NCBI GenBank assembly: GCA_019748195.1
Contig: JAIEPW010000018.1
Span: forward strand, 132,204-183,861
From: Bryobacteraceae bacterium
GTDB taxonomy: Bacteria; Acidobacteriota; Terriglobia; Bryobacterales; Bryobacteraceae
Direction: 5' to 3'
Length of the DNA stretch: 51,658 nucleotides
Each line of letters opens with the position of its first letter. The stretch's first letter is position 1. Positions 51,651 to 51,658 of this stretch are shown one piece after another. The notes below the pieces were generated by a model. It made no database searches. It saw only the letters and a program-made list of their open reading frames with translations, and was not told the origin of the DNA. The translations under genes and the position numbers were made by a program.

Positions 51651-51658
51651 GGCGCCGG

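Noticed and set aside
1-51658. CRISPR array, prophage, integrase or attachment site
   Set aside because: No regularly spaced repeats, integrase or phage structural gene was seen. tRNA-Glu has no repeat of its 3' end in the window that I could find.

Overview
The window is high-GC bacterial chromosome. It most resembles an acidobacterium of the Solibacter/Bryobacter type. This is an inference from two very large Oar-like TonB-dependent receptors with an N-terminal carboxypeptidase-regulatory-like domain, dense housekeeping operons and many two-component and secreted proteins. No rRNA or named marker gene confirms it. There is one tRNA gene and no CRISPR array or prophage. The only mobile element seen is a REP-associated transposase flanked by inverted REP repeats.

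Layout, left to right. (1) 1-5.3 kb: 5' part of an acyl-CoA synthetase (runs off the left edge), a serine hydrolase that seems to lack its third motif, purB, a lone receiver domain, and an alpha/beta hydrolase abutting a YajQ-type protein. (2) 5.4-10.5 kb: first Oar-like receptor, then a DUF362 protein coupled to a squalene-cyclase-like repeat protein. (3) 10.6-18.4 kb: signalling and envelope genes. A Crp/Fnr regulator is divergent from a receiver-PAS-kinase hybrid, with a long inverted repeat between them. They are followed by an unknown 431-aa protein, an AraC regulator coupled to a VOC protein, a DksA-type zinc finger fused to a PP2C/SpoIIE phosphatase, an outer-membrane barrel and a lipocalin-like protein. 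(4) 18.7-23.3 kb: thiolase and second Oar-like receptor with a clear terminator. (5) 23.4-32.5 kb: respiratory complex I operon nuoC-D-I-J-K-L-M-N-H, with overlapping genes. nuoA, B, E, F and G are absent and nuoH sits last. (6) 32.8-38.4 kb: ATP-grasp-like protein, HSL-type esterase, uvrC, a TPR protein and a TIR-domain protein. The TIR gene is translationally coupled to a 58-aa HU-like protein that is easy to miss. (7) 38.5-42.2 kb: phoH-ybeY-corC-era operon. (8) 42.3-46.1 kb: ECF sigma factor, XRE-cupin regulator with two palindromic operators, a TPR protein and the REP/RAYT element. (9) 46.1-50.2 kb: psd-pssA-(Asd-like)-lptE-holA operon. (10) 50.3-51.6 kb: 1-Cys peroxiredoxin, tRNA-Glu and cytochrome c.

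The most unusual items are the HU-like/TIR pair (with a possible -1 slippery heptamer joining them), the zinc-finger/PP2C fusion, the Asd-like protein without its catalytic cysteine inside a phospholipid operon, the long inverted repeat at 11350-11382, and the tidy RAYT element with 40-bp inverted ends. All family assignments come from reading the translated sequence. No database search was run.
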